Assembly: GCA_026261815.1 (NCBI GenBank)
Contig: JAMPIT010000434.1
Coordinates: forward strand, 13,947,001-14,011,000
Source of the DNA: Monarcha castaneiventris obscurior
Taxonomy: Eukaryota; Chordata; Aves; Passeriformes; Monarchidae
Reading direction: 5' to 3'
DNA: 64,000 nucleotides
Each line of letters starts with the position of its first letter. The stretch's first letter is position 1. The notes below the pieces were generated by a model. It was not told the DNA's origin. It saw only the letters and a program-made list of their open reading frames with translations, and did no database searches. Shown one piece after another: positions 12,001 through 24,966 of the stretch. The translations under genes and the position numbers were made by a program.

Positions 12001-15000
12001 AAAGTGTTCAAAGAGCACTTTGTAACAAGAGGTTGAGAAAAGACCTTAGCTGGCACTGTGGCTTTGGCCTACTCCCCTTTCCAGAGCAGGCTTTGATCTG
12101 GGCTTCACTGAAAACAGCACAAGTGAAAAATTACCTCCCTGAAATCCACTTCAGCACTTGCTGGTTATAAAGCCCTGGAAAGTCAAAGAGAGTAGACTAT
12201 TTTAGTTTTAAAAAATCCAAAATTTACTTTTTCACAATAGCAATTACATCACTGTGATCAGTAATGAAGTGGTTTATGTTTGGATTTGCCTCACAAGAAA
12301 TATTCAGCAATTAAGAAATCCTCATTTCTTTCTGTTTTTGAATGGGAAACAAGACGGCTTTTCACACATAACTCTGCTCTTTAAAGTTATGACGATTTGC
12401 TGGACCTGCTGTCCCTGTCTCCCAGCAGTTGCTAAAAGCAGGCTGTGGTGCTTGGGAAGGGCAGGGAAGTGGCAGCTGCTCCATCTCGGTTTCTCCATGG
12501 TGCCCACAAGAAGTGTGACTGTAGCAGCTGCAATCCAGGTTTTCTCTCAGCTGTTTCAGATACCGATAGCAGCAGTGTCAGAGCCCACCCAAGCCTTCTG
12601 GCAGCCAAGTGACTCCCCTGTGCACCCCTCACACAGAAAGGCTGTGTGTGTGCAGGCAGAGCCCCGTGGGCAGGGTGACCCCCGAGACTGCTGCGCGTTA
12701 CCTTCACCAAGGTGCAGTGACAGGGGGGAGGGCCCTAGGAGCCCCTACACTGATCTCTTCTGCTGGCTCTACTGTCATGTAAGTGAGCTGGTGACACCAC
12801 AGCTTAAGGGAACAACTCAAATGTTGACTCTCAGCGTCAGTTAACAGAATTTAAAATGTGTGGACTTTATCTGCATAGCTAAAATATAATCTCTTTTAGT
12901 GGATCTATGAAGATGTGACAATCTAAATAATACATGGAGCAATTTCTGCTTCTGAAGAGTAACTGCAGCTTGGCCAGGTAGTATCCTGATCCTTTCACTA
13001 CAGACAGTTTTTCCCTCCATAAAACTCCTGGATGATACTTATCCCTTTGTGAAGCATGTTCTAATATACCGCTTGGTCAGTGGATGGATAAGTATTTTTT
13101 TCCCTTCTTACTCATCCTGAAAGAGAAAAGAAAAAACCCACCAAACAACAAAAAACAGGAACACATTCTCCTGATTATAGCAACTTTCCAACATGTGCAT
13201 TAATAATACTGACAGTGGACATTATTCTTTCTATTGATCCATGATTAGTATCCCATGCAAAATATAGACTACCTAGGATTTTCAGTCTTACAGAAGACAG
13301 CAAAAATGAAGAGGCATTTTAAAAGGTTGGATTTAGAAATTCTGTATGGCAAAAAAACCAATCTTCTTGTCCTAATGGATGAAATGTAATTAAGAAAAAA
13401 CACAGAAACAACAACAAGAAGATAGTGAAGGAACCATCTTGCTCAGAGAAAGCTTTATAAGCAGAGTAGTTTCTGGAAAAGAAGGTTTGGAAACATAAAA
13501 AAGGAATCTGTCTACTGTATTGCAGAGAACAGTGTTTTGCCTACATTTTTTGGTAAATAACATGGATTTCACCAATTAACTATCTGGCTCCGGAATCAAT
13601 CTCATTTTGTCATGGAAACAGCTTGTAAAACCCTGAACATATGGAGAGTGCAGGCTGATGTCTAAAAGTTTCAGTAAAATACCCAGTACTGTTACATCTG
13701 AGAACTGCATATTTGCCTAATGACAGAATGCAAGAAATTGCTGCTCCCTCGTGTTTAAGAAGGATTGTGAAGACTGGATTGTGAGATGTCCTTATTTGCC
13801 CTATCAGGCAATTTGCCAGCATGCTTTGAGTCCTTAACACAGTAGTCATTGGATTTCAGCTTTATAGCAACATTTAAAAGACTTATGGTAAACTAGAAAG
13901 TGATTCCTCTGTGTTTTCCAGCATTAGATTATTCCCTGGCCGCCACTATAACATATTCTGTAGGTAGTCTTTACAAACTGATCCCCTTGCTCTGCGTTCA
14001 TAGCACAGGTTAAAAATGAATGATTCACCTCGCACCCCAACAAACCAAACCATGGGCCACAGCCAAGAGCTAGAGTCCTGACCCAGACTCCTTGAAGAAC
14101 TGGGGTTGGGGCATTCGCTCAGACTGGGCAAGAAGCCTTTGCTTCCATTTATAATCTGACAGTGGTTGAGTATCTGTGGAGAGAAAGAGAAGGAGCTGGG
14201 GAAGGATGGGGATGTGGAAAACCAACATCTTTCTTGGACTCACACTTGCAAACAGAAGTCCACACAATTTGGATTCTCATTTCTGCAAAGTGGGGGGTTT
14301 TTCTGATTCCTGCATTCTTACCTCTAAAACACCATGGATTCACAGTTGCATAAAACACTTCAAACTGAGCCAAAGTCTGAATGTAATTGCTGATTAATTC
14401 TGTACAAACACAAGCCCATCAGTCCTTAAGAGGAAACAAGCTCTCTATCCATATAAAGGCACAAGTCTACTTTCTGTCCTTAAAACTTACTGTCAGACCT
14501 TACTAACATTGAAATTCACTATGGGAATAATACTTATTTTAAAATAAGAGATGTACCATGTAAACCACCATAAATTGTTATGTAATCCTTAGTATGTAAG
14601 GTTGTTCAATAATATTTTGCCTACTAGGAAAAAAAATGCATGTTTTCTTATGGAAACTATCTCCAAGACAAACATAATTATGTTATATATGAACAGCAAA
14701 TTTTGTAAGTGATAATCATATTTTTAGTTGTTGAACAGTTCTGGTATATCCATCTTCTGTCTAAAACTGCTCTTGGCAACATACAGACATCAGTGCTCCT
14801 GGCAAATGTGACTTAGTAAGTTGCCATTACTGAAGCAACTGAGCTGATGAATGTATATAGAATGAAATAAAACCTAATAAAGATCCTACATATTCAGATT
14901 AAAGAGTACAGATATTTCAGATATTGCTGAAATTTGTACTAATTCAGCACTTCATGTCATCAAATTCTACACTCCTTGTATTCCCTGAGGCTGGAATTGC

Positions 15001-15160
15001 ATTAAAAAAACTATTAATTTTCAAGAAAATACAGATCACAAAATAAAAAGAGAATGGAAATTTTGATACACGCAGAAAATGCCAAGAGCAGCAAAATTTG
15101 TGCTAACGTTTTAAAAACAAAAAAACATAACAATTAATTTTTAATAAACCTAGAAGAAAA
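12001..15160. other. Non-coding stretch with a GC-richer patch
   Basis: 12420-12760 is clearly richer in G+C than its flanks and therefore holds a long plus-strand frame (12254-12844, 196 codons). Its translation has no domain, signal peptide or repeat that I recognise. GC richness alone explains the lack of stops, so it is not called. The rest to 15160 is AT-rich and CpG-poor, with no recognisable repeat or exon. Confidence 0.5.
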
Positions 15161-15990
15161 TGTTTTTCGGCAGAATACAAAGATGGGAAGCGCTCCCACT
15201 CCTGGCAGCATCCTGCTGCTGTGTGCACTGATGACGGAAGCAGCACAATCGTTGCAGGTCTCTCAGCAGAGCGGATCCCTGCATGTGCCCCCGAGTGAGC
15301 AGAGGCCGATGCCCCTGCAGCTCACCCGCTAAAGCGCCCATGGGCACAGCCCGCGTGTGCCCAGGGACAGCTCTGTGCAGCCACAGCCGCTGCTCACTCG
15401 GGGCCTCGGGAGCCACGGAGAAAGAAAGATGTCCCGTTGTGCTGAGAGAGTGAAAAGGCTGCACAGCATCAGCGTGTCAGCTGTTAGAAGGTGGAACTCG
15501 CTGGCTAACAAATGCCATTTGGGCACGGGGGACAGTTGTGGAATCAGAACTGTCCCCTCCAAAGGCTTTTCATATGCACCACTTCTGAGAGAGAAGGATT
15601 AAGTTTAACTGTTTTAACAATCGTTGTCTTCACTTTCAGGGATCCACTGTTCTGAGAGACAGGCGCCAGTTAACAGCAAAGACTTTTAAAGCCCAGTTCC
15701 GGATTTTTCACTTCCAAATCCCACGGCCTTTGCTGTTACGAGGGCCCCGGCCCGGCCCGGCCCCGCCCTGCGCACAGGTTCGGCCATGGCGCTCCGCAGG
15801 CACAAGGTGGCACCTCACCAAGATTGTTTTGGCTGCTCCCTGAGTTTTATTGCTTTTATCAAACGACTTCTTCATTTCGTTCTCATTTCGAACCGTTTTA
15901 AATAACAACGGGTGCTGCTGGCGAATATTTTGCCCAATTTAATGATTATTCCATATTCAGAAATACGAACTCTTCAAAAACCGTGATTGA
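15161..15990. promoter_or_regulatory. CpG island, candidate promoter
   Basis: Hand counting finds about 40 CpG dinucleotides between 15161 and 15990, against roughly two in the preceding 700 bases. The densest part (15721-15800) includes overlapping CCGG runs and an Sp1-type GC box CCCCGCCC at 15761-15768. CpG clusters of this kind in warm-blooded vertebrates usually mark promoters kept unmethylated in the germ line. No TATA box is evident, which is normal for this promoter class. Direction is uncertain. On the plus strand a GCCATGG start follows the GC box. The alternative is a GC-rich remnant of an unrecognised element, but no LTR or LINE feature was seen. Confidence 0.55.
15786..15905 (+). 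CDS. Possible 39-residue small ORF in the CpG island
   Basis: The frame opens with ATG inside GCCATGG, a perfect core Kozak context, 18 bases after an Sp1-type GC box, and closes at TAA after 39 codons. The peptide begins MALRRHKVAPHQDC. Residues about 18-34 form a hydrophobic/basic segment (SLSFIAFIKRLLHFVLI) that could associate with membranes. No known family is recognised, and a frame this short is expected by chance. The call rests only on start context and position in the CpG island. It could instead be part of a 5' UTR or not be transcribed at all. Confidence 0.17.
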   Translation: MALRRHKVAPHQDCFGCSLSFIAFIKRLLHFVLISNRFK

Positions 15991-17835
15991 AACACCCCCT
16001 TTATTGAGAGAGTGTAAATTAGTCAAAACTTATCTATCACATTTGCAATTTGAGATCAGAGTTTTAGCCCCCAAAATTCACATTTCTGCTTGTTTTGTAA
16101 CTCTGCTGCAATTTATGGACTTAGAGAACTGGGAAACACTTATCTCCCAGCGTGCAGGGGCAGCATGGAAGGAAAACACGAAGCCTGAGCTCTCTGTTCC
16201 CATTCTTTGGCTCAGTTCACACGATGAGTCAGAAATGAGGCACCAGAGAATGAAAAGCAGAGAAACGAACGCACTGAGAGAAAAAGGCAGTGTCACTCGC
16301 AGAGCAGACAGTGTCATTTTGGCCTGCTGTAGTAACAGAGATGCTGTGATGCACAGCATTTATGGTTTAAAAGCTCTATGTATTTTGTCCTCAGGGTGAT
16401 AACTCTCAGCTTTCTGATGCTTTTGACTTTGAACTTGGAGTAAAAGTTCACCCTTGCAGAGGATGACCCAGTTTGAAAAGTGTTCTACTCTACAGCCAGA
16501 CAGAAAGCTTTACACAATTTTGGTACCAATATTAAAGAAAGCTGAAATCAAACTAGAAATAATAGTCAAGGAAAAGCTGAGTCCATCTTACAAGAGGAAG
16601 CTCTGACACCTTCTTTGCTTATCCTGATAGTACAAAGAGTATGCTTTTTTTCTTTAAACACATCACAGTCAGGGGCAAAAAGCTGAGCAGAGAAGCTGAA
16701 AAAAATGTCCCCACCTTAAAGTAGGTGACAGCTGGGAAACCAGAGGAAGGTTTCTATGTGGCAAGCCAGAGAAGTTCCTCCCAGGAGAGTGCAAGATGCA
16801 GGAATCTTTATTCATTGTTAAGCAGACCTTGATCGTTATAGCTAGGAAAGGGATAACAGGACAGAAATGCCTGCTCTGATCCAGGGGCAGCACCTATTCC
16901 ATACTTTCACCCAATGACTGCTTAGCCACCACTATGAAGAAGGCTTGGCTTGGAGATTTACTTCTAAGCCCTGGGGCTGGCAGACAACAGAAACATAAAA
17001 TATGGGGAGAAGTTCTGAGGGCTGTAGAATATTCAAAAGGCATGAAGAATGAAGAGATCCTATGTTGCTTTAATGGTTTATTCCAAAATATTGTGCACTT
17101 CAAAGTACTGACGACACTAACTCTTCTAAGATGTTAGCTCCACCCTAGCAGCTGTAAACTCCTTTCTAAAATGTTCATTGTCCTGTTTGCCTCAGTTCAG
17201 CTGATTATTCTAGTTTCTAGTAATTAGGATTGGCTTTCATGATTCTCAGCCTTATTCATTTAATGTTTACAGTTTTCCATGCTACAAAAATAACACTTGT
17301 CATTATTTTAATTAAATTATTCATAAATGGCATTGGTTCCACTTCAGATGTATGTATAATGAGAACAGGACCAAGGACCATCATTCATCATAAATTTTGA
17401 TGTATTTTTTATGTTAATTGAAGATACATGGAACTGTTCACATTAGATGCAAATATTTTTAAATTATCTTCCTGCTTTTGTGAAAAAAACCACAACTTTT
17501 TCTTCAAGCTAAAACAAGGAAATAATTTTTTTCTCATCTTTACACATCATTTCAGGCAATTTTTTTCCAGCCCTGACATGGTTCTGAGAGTCTCCTTGTC
17601 CAGATGCCTTGGTGTGCTGCAAAACACACTGAGAATAATGAGGAGGCTGCTTTTTTCTGCAGTGCTGCCACACATACGCTGTCAGCACTGTAGCACAAAA
17701 CATGATTAAGTCTGATATTATGTCTTGTTACACTGCTATCCAGAGCACATCCCAACATATGTAAACTTTATTTTTTTAACATTATTCCTTGCAGCCAGAT
17801 GATTGACTGTTTTAATAGCACAGTTGTAAAGCAAT

Positions 17836-17911
17836 GGGCCAAATTCAGTCATTCCACTGAGGCCAGTAAGGCTTATCCAATTTACAGTGATGTAACTGAG
17901 CCTTTTCTGAC
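17836..17911. repeat. Ancient palindromic MITE-like repeat
   Basis: The segment starts GGGCCAAATTCAG, contains CCACTGAGGCCAGTAAGGC in the middle and ends in TTTACAGTGATGTAACTGAG. This order matches, from memory, a palindromic non-autonomous repeat common in turtles and crocodilians and found as relics in birds. In that repeat a GGCCAGATT-type end leads to paired 'ccactgacttcagtgg' and 'ttacaccagtgtaactgag' blocks. This copy is heavily diverged and its arms no longer pair cleanly. Family assignment is by memory only. Confidence 0.5.
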
Positions 17912-19049
17912 TCACACCAGGGAAATCAAGGCAAATTTGATGCATGTCCAAATGGTAAAATGTATTGGGACATTTTCTGTCCTGCAAGCTCATCATCTCG
18001 CTGGTGGAGAACAGGCCACTGCAAGCCCTTGCTGGGGAGCACAAAACTCCACCTCCCAACAGGGTCTGCTTTGGGGGATAGGAAAAGGGACCATGACAAG
18101 TCTGCAGCTACAACTCAGTTTGTGACCTGCCTTGATGACTTGTTGTAGGACTAGGACAAAGCATCACAAAAGCATCCCCCCTGCACAGTCATAAGGTGCA
18201 GTGATTTACTGTTCTCTTAGAAGTGGGGGATGGACTGCCTTAGAAATACACTGAAGTATGATCCAAATTTGAAAGAAAATGAAAAGTTTCACCTTGAAAA
18301 GCTGGGTTTAGATTTGCTCCCTTTCCTTTCTGAGCACACACAAAAACGCCTCTGCTATAAATAAAAGTAGTAATCTATCTTTGCTCCTTCCTTCTCAAAG
18401 TCTCCACTCTGATTTCTAGTTTAGGTCCAAATAGTTGCAATGAAACTTCCAGGCACAACCCAAAGGAGTAGTCCAACCACATAATGGAGAACAGATTGCT
18501 GAGTGTTAAACAGAGCTTTGTTGTGGATTTAGTCAAAAGCTTTGCTGTCAGGGGTCTTGGAGCAAAAAACAGTGTCCAGATAAAATGAAGACCGGCTTTA
18601 GCACAATGTGGCACAGTGGTGCCATCTAAAATTAATACACGGTAGTTGAGTTCTTTCACTAGAATTGATCATTTTCACTGGCACTGGTTAGTGGGAAGGA
18701 GGAGAGAAACAAAAATAAGTCCATCCCTAAAGAGTAAAGGTACATATTCATTTATAGACATCACCTTAGAAACTATAATATAAAGCAAAACCAACCCACA
18801 AATATCTACAAATTCTAGGCAATACCGAAATGCATGGCAGGCTCTTCATCTTTTTGCCACCAGATAATTTCCACAGCCAATGAATGAAATGTACCTTCTA
18901 CAACAATTCACTGCATAGTTTAGCTGCAAAATCTCATGCATGTGTCCACACAGATTCCCTGAGCAGGGAAGTTACCCTGCTACCTGCACTCTTCATGTGT
19001 TTCTGTGTCCAGTTAATCATTAACCATTGCTAATCCACTTTCCTATTTA

Positions 19050-19069
19050 TTGATCATCACGATGATCAA
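19050..19069. repeat. Near-perfect 20-bp palindrome
   Basis: TTGATCATC and GATGATCAA are perfect reverse complements separated by two bases (AC). The site contains two TGATCA cores and one central CpG. It could be a dimeric transcription-factor site or chance. No nearby gene gives it a role. Confidence 0.6.
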
Positions 19070-20289
19070 GGATGCTAGAAGAACCTGTGGCAACCTGCAT
19101 ATAATTTAGCATGAAGGAAACAATAAGGAACACCTAAGAGTGCTAGTGGGAAAAGGGCCTGGGCCTGACAATGAGGAACACTGGTTATAACGTGAAATTT
19201 GCAGAAAATTAGGGAGAAAAATCAGAAGAAGAGCTGTAAAATCTATTTTCACAGCCATGTATTTCAGATGCTTTCTTTTCTGATACAATTGGAATGAACA
19301 GATCATGGCTATTTGCAAATCATATTTTTTCCAGTTGGAATTCTCTTTGGAAAGAGTTGCCAATATCCAACCTTCTTTCCACAAACCAATCATTATCAGA
19401 TCATCTTCAAATAATTGTACCTTCATTTTTTGTGACTGCTAAAATGTTTCTTCAGTGATTAATTAGGCCCATCAGGATATGTTGGGTAGTATTTTATTGT
19501 GTAATGGATGCACTGTTGAGAGATCATGACTCACAACTGAAACTGATTTTTTCCACATTCTGTTACTAATTTCTAAGGGTATTGCTCTCACATATTCTAC
19601 CAGCACCCTTTGCCTTTTCTTAAATGTGGAAGTCAGAGCATGGGGTGGGTTGCCAAAAAGTCCCCACGCCTTTTCCCTCTTGTAAAGGTGTAGGAACTCT
19701 GCCTGGTAGCAGAGGCATTAGCTGCTTTGTTCTCGGAATTCCTACAGCCTGTTCAAGATCAGACTGGGGTTTCTCACGGAAAAGTTACTTTTGCTCTTTC
19801 TGCTTTCTTTTCTGTCTATCTTAGACAAAAGCACATAGCTGTTATTTGTGTTTGCCTAAACAGAAGAGTGCCTGAACTGAAGGAAAGGGGCAGTCACTAA
19901 CAAGAAGAAAAGGATTCAAAGAGACAGCCAGGGTCACGTGGCCAGCAGGCCTCATCACATGCAGTTTCACAACTCTTGTTTCTTTTATCTGTTGCTTTTC
20001 TTGAGATTTTTCTTCAAATCACACACAAATGAATTTCCATCAGTTCACCTCTCCTAGAAGGGGTTGTGTGAAATGGTTGATAAGACTGCTGTTGTTTAGA
20101 TCTCCTCTTTTGTTCTGCTTTGATAGCAGGACAACAGCCTTCAATCAGATCTGTGATGTGAGCATTTTTTTGCAGCCCTTGCTCTATTACAGCCTGCTGG
20201 TTAAATTATTTCTTCAGACAGCCTTATGGCAATTTGATGACATATGGGTGCAAGGAAAGGTCAAAATTTGGCTCCCAAAGTCTACAGTA

Positions 20290-20460
20290 ACAATAATAAT
20301 TAATCCTTACCTAGTGGTTGTAGCTATGCAAGCACTTTACAAGGGAGTTTCAGTATTACTATTCCTATGTGAGAGACAACAAATCCGAAGGAGCATGAGC
20401 GTGGCCGAGCCAGGAAGAGAACGCAGAGCTCTGGCTGAGTGCCCTCTCCATGCTGCATTT
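20290..20460 (+). repeat. Probable ancient LINE/SINE (L2, L3 or MIR-like) relic
   Basis: The order of blocks resembles the conserved 3' part of old amniote L2/L3/MIR elements. An AATAATAATTAAT run is followed by GCAAGCACTTTACAAG, then TATTACTATTCCTATGTGAG, then GAACGCAGAGCTCTGGCTGAG. In known elements these correspond to '(ca)agcactttacaaa', 'tattattcccatttta(cag)' and 'ggcagagctgggatt'. Similarity is weak. The overlapping 144-codon frame (20029-20463) is therefore not called a gene. Confidence 0.4.
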
Positions 20461-20527
20461 TAGTATTAGTTAAGGCAGCAGCTAAAGTAAAACTCTGCCC
20501 AGCAAATCACTGGTGTAGAAGTATCTA

Positions 20528-20602
20528 GGCCACAATTCAGCATGAGACAGCACATTGCCACTGACTTTATTAGAGTTACATTTGCCTATACCACAGGCAG
20601 TG
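20528..20602. repeat. Second decayed palindromic MITE-like relic
   Basis: The stretch begins GGCCACAATTCAGC, has CCACTGACTTTATTAGAG in the centre and continues GTTACATTTGCCTATACCAC. This is the same arrangement as at 17836-17911: a GGCC-aATTCA-type end, 'ccactgacttca', then 'ggagttaca'. It is probably an independent, very old insertion of a related palindromic element. Assignment is by memory and low in certainty. Confidence 0.35.
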
Positions 20603-21445
20603 TGAACACTCAGTCCCTGGAAAACATGGTTCTTACTTCAGCAGCATTTGGGTGCAACCCAGCCAAGAGCACAAGGCAGAAAGAAGAGGGGACTGAGAGC
20701 CAGGCAATCCTGTCTTTTTGAGAGAGGAAAACAGCCTGCAATCCTACAGAGAGCCACAACCAGCCAGCTCCAGTCAGACCTTGCCCAGACACTGCTGGGG
20801 TGGGGGGAGCACAGGATGGTCCTGGGATGGCACTGCCACCATGAGCAGTCACCTTCTGCCACATTTCCTTTAAGCTTCTAGACAATTCAGAGCTGTGAAA
20901 GGACTTGTGCATTAGAGACAAAACTCTTCCAGAGATCAGTGAAACCCATTCAGCTCATTCTATAATTAGGGGGAGTTTTAACTTCATTAACTGGTGACTC
21001 AGGTGCAGGAGCCATGTCTGAGAGAAAGTGGTGCAGCTCCACTACCTCCAAAGCTTTCCCCTCTCTGTTCCAGAGATCTGATAGTGCTAATTATGCCATT
21101 TGCTTGGAGATACTGATTTTCATTACATAACCACCTATCTCCTGTGCACAGGTCTGAAACCACCTACTCATTTCACATAAGACACACAGCAGCAACCAGG
21201 AGATGTAAACCCAGAGAATAAAATAGGGTAAGAGACTGGCATTTAGATCATAGTGCTCTTAGAGCACAGAGGCTGACAGTTGGATTAAGAACTATTGTTC
21301 TAATGAAATAACAACAGATTCACATCTGCACCATGAGATTTTAGCCCAGAACAGTAGGATTGGTTAAAACATCCTGAATCAGGTCCAAATTATGATATGA
21401 CTGGCTTCACACTTCTCCAAAACCCCAAGTGTAACTCTTTTGTGC

Positions 21446-21470
21446 TTCCAGCACAGTTTTAGTGCTGGAA
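21446..21470. repeat. Perfect 9-bp hairpin
   Basis: TTCCAGCAC and GTGCTGGAA are exact reverse complements around a 7-base loop AGTTTTA. Stem composition is balanced, so the structure would be stable in RNA. No paired flanking sequence extends it, so it is too short for a microRNA precursor. Confidence 0.6.
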
Positions 21471-24400
21471 CTAAGACCACACGAGGGCAGTGTAGGGGGG
21501 AGTAAAATCCAGGGATGTGAATTAAACCTGATTTTCCTGCCTGTTCATGAAATCTGGAGAGGTAGAGCTGTGTCTACAGAGTGGAGTGGCCTGCGCTTAC
21601 TCCAAAAACTACAGAGGAAAGTTTAACACTTCTGTTCAGCCTCTTCTTATCACTGTATTTTCTCTGTCCTTTATTTCCTTCACCACTGCTGTGAATATTC
21701 TCTTTGCTGGAGTTGTGGGTCTGAAGTGTCTCAGAGGTTGAGAATTTAGTACAGTCTGCTCTGCAAATATACAAAGACTGGGCTCCTAACAGAAGGGAAA
21801 TTGTAGGAGACATGGAAAGTCAGGCCTGCAGTTCAGCATTCTGTACTGGAGCAGTCTCCAAAACTGTGGTTAAACACCCCTGGATTCCCACATCTAACCC
21901 AAAAGGCAAATTCCCCTGGGAAAGCAAACAAGACCAATGTCCTTGACAAGTAAAATTTTAATATTATTTCACTAGGCTAGGAAATATATTCTTCAGAAAC
22001 TCTTAGCTAAGCCTCTTTTCCCCTCAAACCCTCTGCAGGGTTCAGTTCTCTAATTCACTGACACAGCTGCTCAAGTGATTTTTTTCAAGATGAAAGCAAT
22101 CAGAATTCTTAAAATTCTCTAACTCAGTTTTACTGTTAACATGCTCTTAACACATGCAATATATACTTAGGTAAACTTGAGATGATTAAATTTGTCTGCT
22201 TTGTGCTTGACTGATCCCTTAGCTCCTCTATAATCCTAAATAGGTAAATCTCCTAGGACATAGTTGTATTATTCTGCAATTTCTTTACCTTCAGTTTTGG
22301 TTTCATAAACAATTGTTTCCTTGAAAATTGATACTACTAATACTTTAAAACTAATGTGGCAATCCCGTGTAGTTAGATACAGTGATAAACAAGAGCTCAC
22401 TATCATATCCTTAAGGAAAATGCCATTTTTTTAATAATGCCACTCAGTATCCTGTTCAAAGATGGATTTTTATCCATTACATGCTTTTTCTACTGCTGTG
22501 CAATTACTACTAAAGCATAGTAACATCTAACTTTCTGTTTCCACATGCATGACATTACATCCCTTGTATCATCCACACCAGCCACAGCTGTGACACTGTA
22601 CCCTTAAAGCAAGCAAACGAATGAGGTAAAACCCTCCTGTCTGAAACCCAGGATTATTCCCTTCCACAAAATTCTCCTTTTCAGGGTATTCCTTCATGAA
22701 AGCCTGCTAAATAATCATACCATATTGTCAACCACAACTAATGGTAAGATAACAAGCCCAGTAACTGCTTCTGGATGTCACACAAACCTTTTCCTTGAAC
22801 AATGGTTTTGTATTTTACTATGTATCTCATCAATTAAACTCCATATTAGGGCTTCATTTTGACTCCTATTTCCTTCAGAATTCATCTCAACTTACATGGA
22901 CCTGTTTTCCAGTACAAGATCCAGCATGTACAAGACTATTTTGCATATTTTTATTTACAAACCAGGTTATGTATCCTTGGTCATAGCAGGAAATCTGATC
23001 TCCTTCATACAAAATTCCTTATTCTTTCATTTAGCCATAAATCCAGGTTCAGAGTAACTGCTCATCACAGGCAAAATACTAGTCTCTCTTTGGGAATGAC
23101 AGATCAGCCTTTGATTTAAAAATGCCCATGATCTGGGCCTAAATCTTCTCTGTCTTTCTCTTCTGTCTCTGACAGTTTGCTATAATTTGAGGGAAGCCGT
23201 TCTGCTGAGTTTGGGTAAATAAATGTTATGGTTGTCTCCCCGAGAGAATAGCATTTAGGTCATAATAGAGGCTTGTCATTTACAGTTTAAAAAAGCCAAT
23301 TCTGAGTCCTGTCCTGGATGCCTAACTACATATGTGACTTATATAGCACATTTTGTATATTTTGGCACAAGAATGTGGTACACAATGATCTTATTTAGCG
23401 ATATTTTGAAGAACATGCCGATTTTGAAAAAATAGCCATTCAAATATGTGACAGAGCTGTGCCTTCTGTGGAAGAGGATATAAAATTGAGAATTCTTGGC
23501 TTGTGATATAGCCTATCCACTGTTTCTAAGGAGGGAGTCTTCATTAACGTCTACTTTCAATTTTCATTTTATAAAATAGTTTATGCCAAACTGGGACATA
23601 TCATCAAGTAAGGCCAAGTTGGGTAAGCACATGTTTTTTGTATACAATGAGAAGTACATTGTGGTCTGAATTCTGTTCAGACTGAAGTCTTTTACTAAGC
23701 TGCTTTTGTACAGAGAGGTTAGAATGAAGGTTTAGAATTAACATAAGATCTCCTGTTGCTTACAAATGAGAATATTAGTGAAAAGACTAATTGGTTTTTA
23801 TGAGAAGTTTAGAAATCTGTTAGTCTTATCCAGTGCTGGTCCTTCAAGTTATAAAGAACTGACTCATCCTGTGACTCAAATACTGCAGTGTTGGTTTCCA
23901 TTATCCACCACATCAGAACAATGATATGCGGACATGTAAATTTTACTTGGGTTTTAGTAGGTTTTCCAATATAATTTAACATTGGTGGACTGGACTATTA
24001 TTGCAAGGCAAGGAGAAATCTGTGGGTTGTTTCTGTTTAGATTTTTAAAAATGCTGAGTTTCCTGAGTGCTTTAGATGTCTATATTCTACTGAAATCTAA
24101 GAGAGAATCTGTAATTCTGCTGAAACTGTTAATGATGTACTCGCTGTGTTTCCCTTTTTCTTTTATTAAAATATTTCCGTGTTTTCTCCTAAAATTTTGT
24201 AAATTATGTACAAAAGTTACAAAATCCAAAATGGGAGAGTTAAAAGATGCTCAGGTACAATTGTAAAGCTATTTTGTAATTTTAAATATTTAATGTCTTG
24301 TTATAACAGCAATGAATAGACACTTGGCAAGGTTGACTAAAACAGATGTTGAAAGAAGAAAACTAGTAACCATTTAACTGTGCAAAAGGGCTCAAACATG

Positions 24401-24966
24401 ATTTGGAGCCTATGGGAAATGTGATATGAGTGGTTATTGTTGTGTCTGCCAATTAAATAAAGCTCATCAAATTATTCATAGCAAATAAAATCTGTTGCAA
24501 AACAAACCCATTTGACTCACAGCAGACTGTTCAAAGATGCTTCAGTTCTCTAAATGCACTTTTTCTTCATTTGGGGGAGATTAGGAGACCATCCACAATA
24601 GTCAGCAGTTGCTTTGATTGGTGATGTGCATGATAGAAACTGGTTTTTGTTCTTTTCTTTGATGACAAATGTTGACATTTTGGAGGGAATAGATACTTTC
24701 CTGTTTGTAAAGAACACTGTACTTTCAGTACAGTTCATAAGAGAGAAAATAGAAAGAGCACTAATACATCCTAACAGCACTAAGAATAAATCCTAGTAAA
24801 GTATTGACGCATGACCACAGTAATTTCAGTTAACTAATGAACTGAACGCTTCTGGTATAAATGTTTCGCTGTTAGGAAAGAAGTGTAGCAATTTAGAGTT
24901 CTGGTACCAGTCACACAACAACGAAGAGATACTGAATAGTCATATTAAAGTTTACCATGAACCTGA

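Larger units (their letters stand above)
15991..20280. other. Non-coding stretch with one old repeat
   Basis: A 138-codon plus-strand frame begins at 15983 but has no recognisable domain or start context. An ancient palindromic repeat (17836-17911) and a perfect-armed palindrome (19050-19069) are listed separately. The rest is AT-rich sequence in which I see no exon, RNA gene or young transposon. Confidence 0.5.

Noticed and set aside
12254..12844. 196-codon plus-strand frame
   Set aside because: It lies over a GC-rich patch, has no recognisable domain or signal, and overlapping frames on the minus strand are also open.
15983..16399. 138-codon plus-strand frame beside the CpG island
   Set aside because: Poor start context and no recognisable motif; kept only as a possibility for transcript mapping.
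20029..20463. 144-codon plus-strand frame
   Set aside because: Its second half coincides with an old LINE/SINE-like relic, and no domain is visible.
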